Below the pieces are notes generated by a model. That model did no database searches. It was given only the letters and a program-made list of their open reading frames with translations, and was not told the DNA's origin. From Crotophaga sulcirostris (Eukaryota; Chordata; Aves; Cuculiformes; Crotophagidae), in contig VYZB01000340.1 of the NCBI GenBank assembly GCA_013397455.1, forward strand, positions 804,685 to 868,684: a stretch of DNA of 64,000 nt, read 5' to 3'. The translations under genes and the position numbers were made by a program. Positions 39,131 through 51,021 of this stretch are shown here, one piece after another (the first letter of the stretch is position 1; every line of letters starts with the position of its first letter).

Positions 39131-39234
39131 CTCTCTATATACATAAGTATATATACCCCAATGACTATGTAATTATTTTGTATGTACAGCCTCAATCTGA
39201 AGGACTGCTAGAGACATTCGTTCCTGAAAAAAAC

Positions 39235-39345
39235 ACAGACCAGGCTTTCCGTGAGAAGTAAAATAATTGCCCAAAGTCAAGGTAGAATAGAGATGATATT
39301 CTTTAAGGTAGCTCTAACTGCAGGGCCATTCATTATTCTAGACTC
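39235..39345 (-). mobile_element. MIR-like SINE remnant
   Basis: GAAGTAAAATAATTGCCCAA, then AGTCAAGGTAGAATAGAGAT, then GGTAGCTCTAACTGCAGGGC follow the order of an inverted MIR core and tRNA-related end. Heavily mutated. Confidence 0.5.
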
Positions 39346-39399
39346 TTGTACCTGCTCAGTGTCCCAAGGAGCTTCAATTTATGATCTCTCTGGTACTGA

Positions 39400-39550
39400 A
39401 AAATCTCTGGCTCCAGGCCCTTATTTGTAAAATGGGTTTAATATTTCCTAGTGAGGTTTCAGGGCTTTGGTGGGCATTAATTAATGTTTGCACAGTATCT
39501 CACCGGAGTGAAAATGCTGAATAGTCACTAAATAATATTATTAATACAAT
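39400..39550 (+). mobile_element. MIR-like SINE remnant
   Basis: Plus-strand order: CCCTTATTTGTAAAATGGGT, TTAATATTTCCTAGTGAGGT, TTCAGGGCTTTGGTGGGCAT, then TAATTAATGTTTGCACAGTA, ending in a TAATATTATTAAT tail. This is the characteristic MIR-type 3' half. It lies in the opposite orientation to the remnant just upstream. Confidence 0.65.
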
Positions 39551-41439
39551 GATCCGGTGCCTTAATTGGGAAAAGGTATCAAGGGATGGGACTAATCTCA
39601 ACTCTTTTACATTATTGATTCTATAAAAGACCTCATTAGTTAAAACAAGCAGAAATGCAGTGGATTCCTTCACAAAAAGCTTACCCAAGCATTCGTAGTC
39701 TGTTCTCCAGAACAATATTTCATAGCTTTTTCATTGCCATTTAATTGTTAAGAGAGTTCAGGGTGATAAGTATTGTCATGGTTACAAGATTCACATGCAC
39801 ACTAAAAATTCTTATTCTTTTCACTAGGACTATCTCAAATAAGCAACCTGATAAAGGCAGCAGGGTATGTTGGTAGGAGCAAGAGATCTGACATGCGATA
39901 TTATCTCCAGCAAGTCTAATAGAAGCTGGAGTCATTCCAATTCCAAGCTTTCTTCTAGCCAGTGGTTATAAAATCCAAACAGTGTAATTTGTTAGAAAAT
40001 AAACTTTTTCTTATATTACCTATGCAAACTGGAAACTTTTCGCAATCTTATTTACCTTAGGCATGTATAGGGTAAAGCAATAATTTGCCTTTGTTGTGAA
40101 AAACAAATAATGCAATCTTAACAAGAAACATATGGAAAACATGCCATGTTTAAATGGCGTTCAAATAGTAAAAGAAATTTGAAGAGGGAAGATGGGATGA
40201 ACTTTTCTCTCTATATAGATTTTAGTAGATAGTACATGCACAAGGAGGGAAAATAAATTACTGAACTCCTTTAGGTAGGTAAGTAAAGCATTTATTTTAC
40301 ATAAGTTTAACTCTTAGCAACTTCTAATTTTAAGCAAAGAAGGAGAACTCACACTAAAGGCTTTTTGTTTCATTAAATTACTGTTTTCTCTTCAGGAAAG
40401 GAAATGTTTAAGAAAAAGATTTAAACGTATAAAACAGTACGCAGTCACTAATAATGATCTTAACTTGCCCTGATTGCAAAGTAAACTGTAAGAAAGTTTA
40501 GGGATGGTTTACAAAAGTGTATTTTTATTTCACAGTTGATGCAGTCGTGGTTTTGATTCATTGGTACAGTTCAAGTGTCAGATAATAACTCATGGTTATT
40601 CAATCACTGTTGGTTGCATAATCGTGATGTTATATGTTGAAAGGAAGAAAGCACATCACCTTTCTTGAAATAAAAAAAGACTGTCTTTCTTCTGTAGGAT
40701 AAAAATATGTAGACAGATGGTTTGATATGGAGGTATAAAAGTCTTTTAAACTTACAAGAGGTTTTAAACATGAGATGCCCTGATATGTTTCTGTGTCACT
40801 GTCTTATTTGCTTATTGTGACTAGCTCAACTGATTCTGAAAAAAAAGGTTGGTTATTATTGTTGTTGTTATTATTATTACTGTTATTCCATCATACTTCT
40901 AAGAATTCTACTTCAAATCCTTCCTTTTCCTGTACCCAGAAAAACATAGTATAGGAGTTTATTGATGTGGTGATCAAGACCACAGAAAATGTTAATGAAA
41001 TAATGAGGAATGTTTTTCAGAAAATATATTTTGAATTTTAAATTCCTTTTGGTTATGCTCGAGAGCTTATTCTGTGAGTTACTTTCAGTCATAGAACAAA
41101 ATATTATTGTATGGTCTGAGCATCATATAAAAACATACTGACTATCCTGCATTTTCTTGTAGGCTCTTGGCAACAAATGCTTGCTAAAAATCTGCAGACC
41201 AGAAGCTGTTGCTAAAAATTAACCACGTCATAATGTCAGATAACTCTGCAAAATTCCCATTAGGCCCAGGGTCAATTCACAAACAGGAGAAGATATTTAT
41301 GGGAATGTAAGATTAATCAAGTAGGTTATTTGCTATGAATTATTCATCCATTCCTACTACAGAATACAAAGATGTTTACACATTCATTACTTTGCCAAGA
41401 AGCAAATATTTTTGTTCTGAATGGTTTGGGCATTCTGAC
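39551..41439. other. Intronic DNA with a triplet-rich run
   Basis: A (TTA/TTG)n run lies at 40853-40887. Nothing else recognised. Confidence 0.6.
40853..40887 (+). repeat. (TTR)n simple repeat
   Basis: TTATTATT, then GTTGTTGTT, then ATTATTATT: an interrupted triplet microsatellite. Confidence 0.8.
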
Positions 41440-41640
41440 AGAGCTGTCCAGCTGAAGAGGTTCCTAAGTTCAGTTGCAGAGGAAATGTATTTTTTCCAAA
41501 TTGGGAAGCTTCATGCCATTGTTAGACCACATCTGGACTACTAATCCCAGTTTCTGCATGCGAACGAGTGAAAGACCTTTCCAAGGAAAAGAGAGAGAGA
41601 AGAAGTGGGGAGGAGGTAAAACAGCTTGAGTTAAGTTTCA
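41440..41640 (+). mobile_element. Possible degraded CR1 ORF2 fragment
   Basis: The frame here includes KLHAIVRPHLDY, which resembles the [10 protein letters not shown] motif of CR1 reverse transcriptases (compare the minus-strand copy at 4712-5672). It stands directly before a stop, and the downstream GACCTTTCCAAGGAAAAGAG could be further worn CR1. Only one motif is convincing. Confidence 0.4.
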
Positions 41641-42502
41641 CACATGGGATGTGGGATGTTAGCAAAGGAGGGATTTTTTCTTTCCCTCATGCCTTGCAGA
41701 TCTCTGTAACACCTGGGTGCACAGTTGATGTGCAACATTTACTTTCCCACAGAGAGTGCAATAGCTGCAATGGAGCTGAGTGACTTATCTGACTGCTTCA
41801 CCATGCCTGCCTTCTTCACTGAGTGTCTTCACTGTATTGTCTCATTTCAAAAGGATAAAAGGGTTAACCTTTTAAATGTGTTCGCATGATGGGCAGCTTA
41901 AATGATGTGCTCTCCATTTAACCAGAAAAAAAGTTACCTTAATGTTCATTACAGACTGCTTAGGCTCTGTCAAGGACAGGACAATTTGTATTGGCACAAC
42001 CAGAGTGGGGGGGGTACTTCCAGTGTGGAGGTACGTGACCACAGCTGACTCTCTCAGTGCTGGCCACATAGGTCAGATTCAGTCTTCCTTCATTGCACAA
42101 GTGTAACTAGTGTAGCAGGATAAATAACAGCAAATATTGCTGGTACAGTCCAGGCTTTCACTGGAGAGTTCAGTTGTCACCTCTTATCACAAATTTCTTG
42201 TGCAATTCTGCTTTTTCCATCTTTTTACCATGTCATTTCTCTTCATAAGTAGTCAGACAGAAGCACGTTAATATCCCCTCTCTCAAACTTAAGCCACTGC
42301 CTCATCCCAGGAGCAGTTTTCACAATTTGACCCTTCACTGCCACACGGCACATGGGTGCAAATGTTTGCTGGAGAGGGTAATGAACATTTGCAGTGTTTC
42401 TCACAGACCTAAAACAGAGCTCAGCTGGGCAAAAAAGAGACGGCACCCTGATTTAAAAAAATCCCAGTCTGAAGGTTATGGAAAGAGGGAGATTTTCTGC
42501 CT

Positions 42503-42516
42503 GTTACTATGGCAAC
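42503..42516. promoter_or_regulatory. RFX X-box-like motif
   Basis: GTTACTATGGCAAC differs from the palindrome GTTGCCATGGCAAC at two positions and keeps both half-sites. It is the best of four such matches in the window. Confidence 0.4.
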
Positions 42517-45500
42517 AAGTTTAAAAGGGAACTTGTCACCAGACTGCTGTTCCTTCCTGCACCCCATAGGAAAACCAGGATGAGACTTTCACCATCTCAG
42601 TGGGTTGAACTGAGCAGAAAAGTTCACAATACAATGACAAAGCAGCAAGAGGCACCTCCAAGGGTGTACAGCTGAGCAGATAATGATGAACTCCAAAAAG
42701 TAAAAGAAATAATTGTTTTGGGTCAGACCAAGACTGAAATTTTTGTTGAATCAAAAGGCTGCAAAGAACTGGTGCTGAAGCAAACAGAAAATCAAATCAT
42801 TTTCTTCAGTGCTGACAATTTTAAAGCTGTATTGAATGTTTTTTTTAAAAAAAACACATAAAGGGGATTTTGAAATAGAAAGGTATTTTAAATTGAACAG
42901 TTATATGTTCTGTAGCAGTAATCAATGCTTTTGAGTATTATTGCTTAGATTATTTCTTTCCCAGAAGAGCACTTTATAAAATAAGCAAAACCTTTAAAAT
43001 ATACCTATGTTTTAAATAAATAATAAAAGGCAATTTTGAAAGAATGTATAATAAATATTTTTGCTAGGATATAGAAACATTAGTTCTTGCAGTCTCCTCT
43101 AGTATTACAGAGGATGGTAAACTTCCTCTGTGATACATCATCATAAATAAAGGACAAATTCAGAAGAATTCCAGAAACATTAAGCAAAAAAAAAATAGTT
43201 AAAGAAAGAACTTAACAAATATCAGCATTATTTATATTGTTTGATTTTCATTTAAGAATCCATGATTCGTATTTCTTATCAAAAAAAGAACTTTGGAGAT
43301 TTGGTAGTTCCATTCAGCTGAATAGTTGGTCTAAATATTTGGTCCTTGGGATTAAATCTTGGCCCCTGTGCTGTCAAAGGCAGTATTTCAGCAGAACTGG
43401 TTTTATCCCTCCATGCTTTCCTTTTCCTGACTGGGAACCCCTTGGGGCTTCTAATACATTAATTCTAGTTCAGCACGAATTGCACTTTCTGTAAAATACA
43501 GCCATGATAGTGGTGATCCTCCTCAGGTGACGACATTCATAGTTAAACTAACCAGGAACTTCTCTCAGCAAATGTTTAGGACTAACCAGTTAATGGGAGA
43601 TTCATCATTGCCATCAGTGTGACAAGGATTTCCTGTTCACTTCTTGAATGGTGTGTAGATTCCTGTGTATTTCTTTGAGCTGTGCCACCCAATTATTTTG
43701 GATTTCTTTACTTGCTGAGAAAATGGTCACAGTTTTAAAGACACCAAGGGAAACTGATTGTCTCCTGTTTGATCTAGTAAATGCAAGCAACAATATTTTC
43801 GCCTTTGGGTAAAGTTCATAAAGTCAGGCACAACAAGGAACAAAAGTATTTTAATGGTGTTGGGGTAGCTTTTATGGTGTCTTATTTCCTATGGTCCCAA
43901 TTTTCTTATAACCCATTGTTTAGTGATATTCACATAGTGAAGCCCTGGTTGACTCCATACAGCTCTATTTCTCCAGAAGATTACAGGAAATAGCTTGTGT
44001 ATTAGTTTAGGTCAATCTAATGCTGATACATTATATTTTTTCCAAAGCTTTGCTGATCATACAGATTCTGTGGAAAAAAATGTTAGTCATAAATACTTTT
44101 GTGGACTTATGTCTATCACACCACTACTGAAAAGGTGAATAGTGGCAACATACTTCAAAATGGAAAAGCACTGTGAAGGTCTGTGTGTTACTTACCAATT
44201 AATACTAGATCATTATAGATTTGAAGTCAATGGAAATTAATTTTGCACCATCCTGTGGAATCCCTGTATCCCCCCATTCCAAGCATTGGAGCTTCTTGCA
44301 AATCCCATATTGCCTCTCTCATGGATTTCTGTCCTGTCCTTTGTCATGACATGGGCACAATATTGTGCCTGTCATCCTCCCCATAAAGGCAAGGTGCCCA
44401 TTCTTCTACCCATAAGATGTGGGACATCTTCATTCTGCAAATACTGTTTCCTCGTTTCTCCTCTTTCACATATGGTATACCCTATTCTCCGTGCCAGGCG
44501 GTTGAAGTTTTAACCCTGCTTTAACATGTCCCTAGTTAGAGCTTTAAAAGCACAGCTCTCTGTGTGTTTCTTCCCCCAAGTTTATAATACTATGTGTCCC
44601 CTGACATTCAATATCCCCACCTCCCACCTCAAAGATCTCATTTTCACTCATCAACAGTTATCCTGCACTCCTGTTACTCTGTACCCTTTTCCCTGATCAT
44701 GTTTATTTATCTCAGAAATAAATCTTTTGGGATGTGAGACTGTCTGTCTACTAATCTCTATTTGAAAGATAGATGGAGCTGAAGTCAGAGAACTGTTGTG
44801 CTGAACAATGATTGGGTGCCATCAAATATTTGTTCCACTTGCAGACATCTGCGTCAGTGCACAAAACAGTGACTGTACTGAAAAAATGGCAGCACACCAC
44901 ATGCTCCTTAGTTTTCCCTTTGGGTTTTCTGACTTTGCTTCAAATTGCCATGTTCTAGTCACTGATGCTGTTTTACGAATAGAATTTGCATGTCCATTTT
45001 TATCTAACATGGGAGCTATAAAAAACGTCTCACCCATGGTCGTTATTTGTCATGTGGTTCCACTGAATTAGCTTGGGCTGTCAAATCATTTTCCATATTT
45101 TAGCATTAGACATGTGCCTCCGATCACCTAAATTTATATATTTATGATGTAGTTTTCTGCATCAGAACTTGTCATTCACAGCTTTCGCTATAGTCAGCAG
45201 AGATAAATACATACACGAATGGTAATATTCATCTTACATTTTTTAGATATGTACTTCAGACCGAGGTGAATCGTACCAGTTTCTCATGCTCTAAAATAAA
45301 ACCACACCCAGACAGCATATTTGTAACAATCCTTGACCTGTGTCATTGTTGAAATCATATCTCTATATTGGTCGGAAGAGTCCTATTTACATAGTATGAA
45401 ACTGTGGCAGCAACAGATTAAACTGTACAGACGGGTCACATCCTCTAGCTCTGTTTATCCTACCAGTATAAACACAGCCATACCTGCATACCACAAGGAC

Positions 45501-46503
45501 CACTCAGGATCCTGAATAGAGAGGTAATTAATTTTCAGGCTTAAGTTTCAGAACAAGACCGGAATCCACATGCAGCCTATGACTAGTGATTGCTCAACAG
45601 CCTTGGGTATTTTGGTGTTTGGCATCACATCTTCAAAACTGCCTACTTCTCTCCTTTGACTGCACAGGGAGACTGGGTGCATAAAGTACATTGTTACACT
45701 AGCCCTGAGACAATATTAGTTAATTTTGAGGGGATGCTTCCCCACAAAATTCAATATTTTAGGTAATTAACCTGAGATTTTAGGTAGGAATTCACACACG
45801 GGTACATTTGCATGAAGTGCAAATGTATCAACGCAGTGTAACAGAAAATAAAGATGGAGGTTAAGCCAGGTAATCACCCAATCTTTGCAATTTTATGTAA
45901 ATTTTATATAAGACGTTATGTTACATGAATAATTTGGATATCTCATCAGACCAGAATAGCAGCTCAAGGCATTTCGAGAACTTCTTCCTTGCACTTGGCA
46001 GGTTAGTCACTCCTTTCAACCAGTGTTAGAATAAAACAGAGAAAAATACTATAACAAGTTAATGAGGAAACGGTGCTCATCTCATGCTGCTTACTGCAGT
46101 TTTGGGGCAGAAAAATCTCTACCTAAGACATTTTACTTATGCATTTTAATATTTAATATTTATTTACTTGATTAATACACTTGTTAACACTATATCATAT
46201 TTGTATTAGTTATAGGTTAGGCTGTGAATATATTTTTTTCATAATACTTTGCAGTACTAATTGAGCTGAGCAGAACAGCAAAGTGTTCAGCACAATCCGG
46301 TTTTCTATACCACGTCATTTTGAGAGCTAGATTAGGTGTCTCTTTTCAGCAATGCATTTTTTCTGGTTGCACTAGCAAAAAGAGCTGTTCTTTTTCCAGT
46401 GAAAACAACACAAATATTTCAGGTGGGTATGCAGTTTACCAAGGGCTTTGTAAGCCTAAAGCAATTTAAATTAATTCATCAATAGAAAAAGAAGCATTCT
46501 GCT

Positions 46504-46527
46504 ATAAATAAATAAATAGATAGATAA
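46504..46527 (+). repeat. (AAAT)n/(GATA)n compound microsatellite
   Basis: AAATAAATAAAT is followed by AGATAGATA. Confidence 0.8.
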
Positions 46528-48749
46528 AAGCAAAAATCAGACACCATTCAGTTGTTCCAGGAAATATTATTATTATGCCCCAAAAGCTTGCTTTCAATAG
46601 ACAACACAAAACCCACAAGATTTGTATGAAAAGATTTGTGAAGACATGCGCTTGTTTTGAATGTCAAAGAGGTTTCCAGTGTTTTTACATTGATTCTCTT
46701 CAGCAAAGAGCAGTGTTCCAGGAACTTACAGGTGCACAGCCTTTATTTTTCACTCTTTTGAGCCCTTTTACCCTAGAATATTAATATTAATTCTAATTCA
46801 TTATTTCAAACAATATTCTTGGTCCTTGAACCTCTCTTTCTTCCCTTGATACTGACTGACACAAGGAAGAAGCTTGAATGCTTTAAAAATTCTGACCAGT
46901 CCCTGAAGACAGGCAAGCTAACATCTGCTTGGAATAAGAGAGCAACTCTTTTAGCATCATTAAGTCCAGAAGGGGGAAAAAAAAACAACAAGAAAAAAAA
47001 AACAAAAACAAGAAAACATGAGGGAAGAAAACAGGAAAGGACATGGCATAACAGGAAAAGAGTTGCAAAAGACAGCAAAGGATGCAGAAATCCTTCCATC
47101 GAGGTTAATGTTTGACATGACTATACAGTAGTCTCTTAACAGTACCACCTTAAGGGATTTTCAGGATCTTTGAATTACTGGATTCTCTCTAACATAACAG
47201 TCTATATGTTAGTCTAGGTCTCCACAGTCTTTATTTATTAACTGACTATGTATTGAAGTAAATGAAAAGACTTTGTTCTGATGAAACCTAATATAAAAGC
47301 CATTCCTGTGCTCACATATAATATATTTTTTCTCTGTTCCTATTTCTCTGTCTGCTTTGGATTACATTTATTTGTTCTTCTGTCTCCCTTTGGTTCTTTG
47401 CTTCTGATGGTGGCACTTTCTTTAGGGGGCTAGACATTAGTATCCTCAATTACTTTTATAATTTTAGAGGGATTACTCTATGAAAACGTAGGAGCAGCTG
47501 TATTAGAAAAACAAAACCAAAAAAAAACCAACAAACCAACAACCACAAAAGCTTATATTTTATTGTAGGTATTATCTTCAAGGTATGGACTAAAATTCCA
47601 GTCTAATCTGTGTTGGGATAAATCTGGCATTATTTTGTTCAATATGTATTTTTTTAAATATCAAAAAAACCACATTAACACTGTAGCTTTATGGATTTTT
47701 GAGAATCAGCTAAGCTGTGAACATTGACCACAGACATACTTTTAGCCCCTTGCAAATGCTAGAAGAGCATGTTAGCTTAATTTAATTTTAAGCCAGCACA
47801 TATTTCTCTGCATTTCCATCAGGCTAAGAGTTAGCACATGGTCAATTACACTGGTCTGGTATCTTACAGTAATTCATTCAGCCATAGCTCAGCTGTTTCT
47901 CTGAGCCCTGAAACAGATCTCCTGAACAAAGTTGACTAAATGGTACAAAGCACAGATGACGATATATTTGCATATTATAATGCAACATTTTGAAGATTTT
48001 CAGATTTTCCGTAAGAAGAAGTAATGGACACAAAACAGGTTTGATGTCGCAAGCAGAGCCCAAACCTAATTGGAGTGGTAAAGGTACATCATGAACATAT
48101 AAGCAACCTGGGACTTTATCCAGCATCGATTACCTTCTCTTGCAGATTTAAGAGGGGATAATTACTTTTGGAAAATGCCCCCTTCTTAATTCAGTTTTTA
48201 ATTATTTTGGTTATGCTTAAATTAAAAGTCTGTAGCAGTTTCCAACTGTTGTGTTCAAACAAAAAAAAAATCAGAAATTCCATGAGGCACATAAAATGCT
48301 ATAAGGCTGCGAAAGCAACGTACAGAAAATTGTATTCTTCTACAGTTGCACTGAGCTAGAATCATGGGGAGTCATTAGGGATGGAAAAGTTGTTCTTAGA
48401 TTATCCATTGCAGGGCAATCAAATCATGCTGTCTCATATTCCTAGGAAAGTAACAGGATGAAAATGTTTGAAACCTTCTGGGCTGTGTTTGATGCTGCAT
48501 GAGCCCTAAAGAAATTGCCAGGGCCTAGAAGTTCCACACTAGGGAACTCCTTCAAATGAGATTTTTTATTCCTGGCTAACTCTTTCTTTCCTTCTGGATT
48601 TCTGCCATGCCCTTCTTTCTTTTTTTTTTAAATACATTGGCAATTCAGAGACATAGCACAAGAATTACCTTCATTCAGAGATGTGCAAGAGTGTGATGAA
48701 AAGGCTCAGGGATGGCTCTCATTGTGCTGTCAGTTTGATGGAAGAACCT

Positions 48750-48925
48750 CCTTCTACCTCTCTCTGGCTCACTGTGAAAAGAAAAAACAGCAAATCTGCA
48801 AGCACTTCATAAAATGTTGCCTGTATTCCAGTTCCTTTTCTGTAAAAGGAGAACAGTGTCTTCCACATCACATGAGATTGTAGGAACTAATGCAGTAATC
48901 TCCGTCAGGTGCTTTGGGAACCTGT
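48750..48925 (+). mobile_element. MIR-like SINE remnant
   Basis: AGTTCCTTTTCTGTAAAAGG, then AGGAACTAATGCAGTAATCT, then GTCAGGTGCTTTGGGAACC follow the MIR core and 3' order. The 5' limit is uncertain. Confidence 0.5.
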
Positions 48926-51007
48926 TATGGGAAGCAGAGTTAAAGTTCAACACATGGACCATTATTATTCCCCTGATAATGTCTGGTAGTATACTGGGTT
49001 AAGTACCATTAATTATAGTGCTGCTTAGGTGGCTGAATCCCAATGCACTGTTTTAATTTACTACCTTGTCTATATATAGCTCTACTTTTAATTGCTTAAT
49101 CAAAAGTATGTTATAGAGAAATAGCTATATTTCCTTTTTTAACTACATTTATGCAGGGTGTTATAACCTAAATAGTACAATGGACTGAGTAATGAACAAT
49201 ATGTAATTGTAATAATGAACAATGAGTAATAGGTTTTTTATTTTAATGTGAAAACAGCCAAGAATTAGGTAAAAGAAACTGGCATGAAAACAAAACAGAA
49301 GCAGGAAAGTATATATGCACACACTCATCTATTTCACACCATGATAAAGTCTGGAGGTGAAATTTGGACCCTTAAATCCATCTTTGACTCTAGTGTGGGA
49401 GTGTTGCGCCTAAGATGAGGAATACTTCATTGTTTATTAATTTAATGCTATACTGATTTTAAAACATTATGTGGAGCTATCTTGAAACGAGGATCTAATA
49501 AAATTATCTAAACATCTTCTGTAGGAAATTTAGAACATTTAGGTTATGAAACTGCTGATGCTAAAGTCTTGCAACAATTAGCATTCTGAACTGAAGGTAT
49601 TATAACATAACACTTCTTAATTGAATAAAATTAAAGAGATATGGGTATTGATTTGTTTCATGACCATAGGCAGGCATTGAGTTTCCAGCAGTAATGGAAA
49701 AATGATTTAGGAGAGTTTTGACATATGCTTAGAAACCCCTCAAAGCTGGCTACTGTGTTGTCTCTGCAGGCTGGTCTCCAGTGTCTGGTTATGGTGGTGT
49801 ATATAGCAAATACATATTCTCTGACTTCCATTCTGGTTGAGATCTTCAGTTCCTTGTACTGGGCACCTGTGCAAGATAATTTAGATTCTTTAGAGTAAAT
49901 CTGCAGAAAGACTATGCTAAGTGGGTTGTGTAAACACTTATGCATCTGTCTGATCCTCTGAAAGATTGTCTTGCATCCTATATCTTTGTCTACTTTTGAA
50001 ATGCTTCTTAAATAAGCTAAAATTGAAGATGGAAACTGAATGTGAAAATCAAATTGAAGCATTTCTGGGTTTTTTAATTTTCTGTTTGCAGCATATGACA
50101 GCTGCAAGAAATTGCAGGAGAGAAAAAAAAATCAAAGGACTGAGTATCAAAATCTTTACTTATATGCTACTCTTATTTATTAATCATGCGTGTTTAATAG
50201 CCACAACTTGGAGCACATGATCCATAGGAAAGAATAACTGAATGTGTAAAAACCTGTAGCTTGTACCTAAATATATTTGTTTCATCAGGAGTAACAGCAA
50301 ATAAATATTTTTTAATTTGGACATAAAAAGGGGGAAAGATGCCTAATACAGAAGATTGTACATGGATGAGAATAGTGATAGTAGTTATGGATTAACAATA
50401 ACAGAGGTTTGAAAAGTATGACACGCTTATTCATAAACCACTTAGCGATATAAAAATTAAACTTCATTTCAACATGCTCATATTCTTTTTATCTTTCCTG
50501 TTTATTATTTATGTTTATGAACGGTGAACGTGGTATCCTGAAGCTGAGATTCATTTAAGAAAATGAAGTTCAGTGTGTGATATGAAAATTACTCTATGGA
50601 TAAAGGATACATTTAGGTTAAGATATCCAGCTAAGGAACCACAGAAATAGAAACTAGACCCATGTAACTTAAGTGCTAGTCACAAACCTTGACATATGAA
50701 TTCCAAGTATCAAATAATAAACTGAATACTTGACTGTATCCATTAAATCTATTTTAGTAAGATTGCATAATGAATAGCTTCATAAAATTTAGAACTGCTA
50801 GCAGACAGCTTTGCAAACAGGAAGGAGGCTGTGCTGACCCTATAAATTGCTCATAGTGAGCAATTTTAACTAGTTTTAGTAAATTAAAGTCCATGAGTGG
50901 TGAGACTTTCCATCAAACTCATAGAGAAAAAAAACATTTAGTTTTGCAATATAATTGGATTTTGCAAGTTAATCTTTTACTCAGACACATAACATAGGTT
51001 TTATGTG
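48926..51007. other. Intron directly upstream of the DLGAP2 exon
   Basis: AT-rich and without recognised repeats. A minus-strand 149-codon ORF at 49658-50107 has no family features. The final bases carry the polypyrimidine tract of the acceptor. Confidence 0.65.
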
Positions 51008-51021
51008 TTCTCCTGACAGAC
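51008..51021 (+). other. Splice acceptor of the DLGAP2 exon
   Basis: The sequence TTCTCCTGACAG ends at 51019, and the reading frame of the DLGAP2 exon becomes protein-like exactly after it (QQYSWSPSQHFNEERYSPAL). A T-rich stretch lies just upstream, and the CTCAG/TTAC context near 50978-50985 could hold the branch point. The acceptor falls after the first base of a codon (phase 1), so the preceding exon must end with one base of the split codon. The in-frame TAG at 50995 argues against the exon extending further 5' in this frame. Confidence 0.85.

Larger units (their letters stand above)
41641..48749. other. Intronic DNA, nothing recognised
   Basis: Seven kilobases with short ORFs only. It holds an X-box-like site at 42503-42516, an (AAAT/GATA) run at 46504-46527, and A-rich tracts at 46976-47030 and 47506-47550. 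Minus-strand ORFs at 46806-47148 are artefacts of the A-rich tract (Phe/Leu-rich translation). Confidence 0.6.

Noticed and set aside
46806..47148. Phe/Leu-rich minus-strand ORFs as membrane proteins
   Set aside because: They are translations of an A-rich tract on the plus strand.
49658..50107. 149-codon minus-strand ORF as a gene
   Set aside because: No recognisable family, antisense inside the DLGAP2 intron, and a length reachable by chance in 64 kb.
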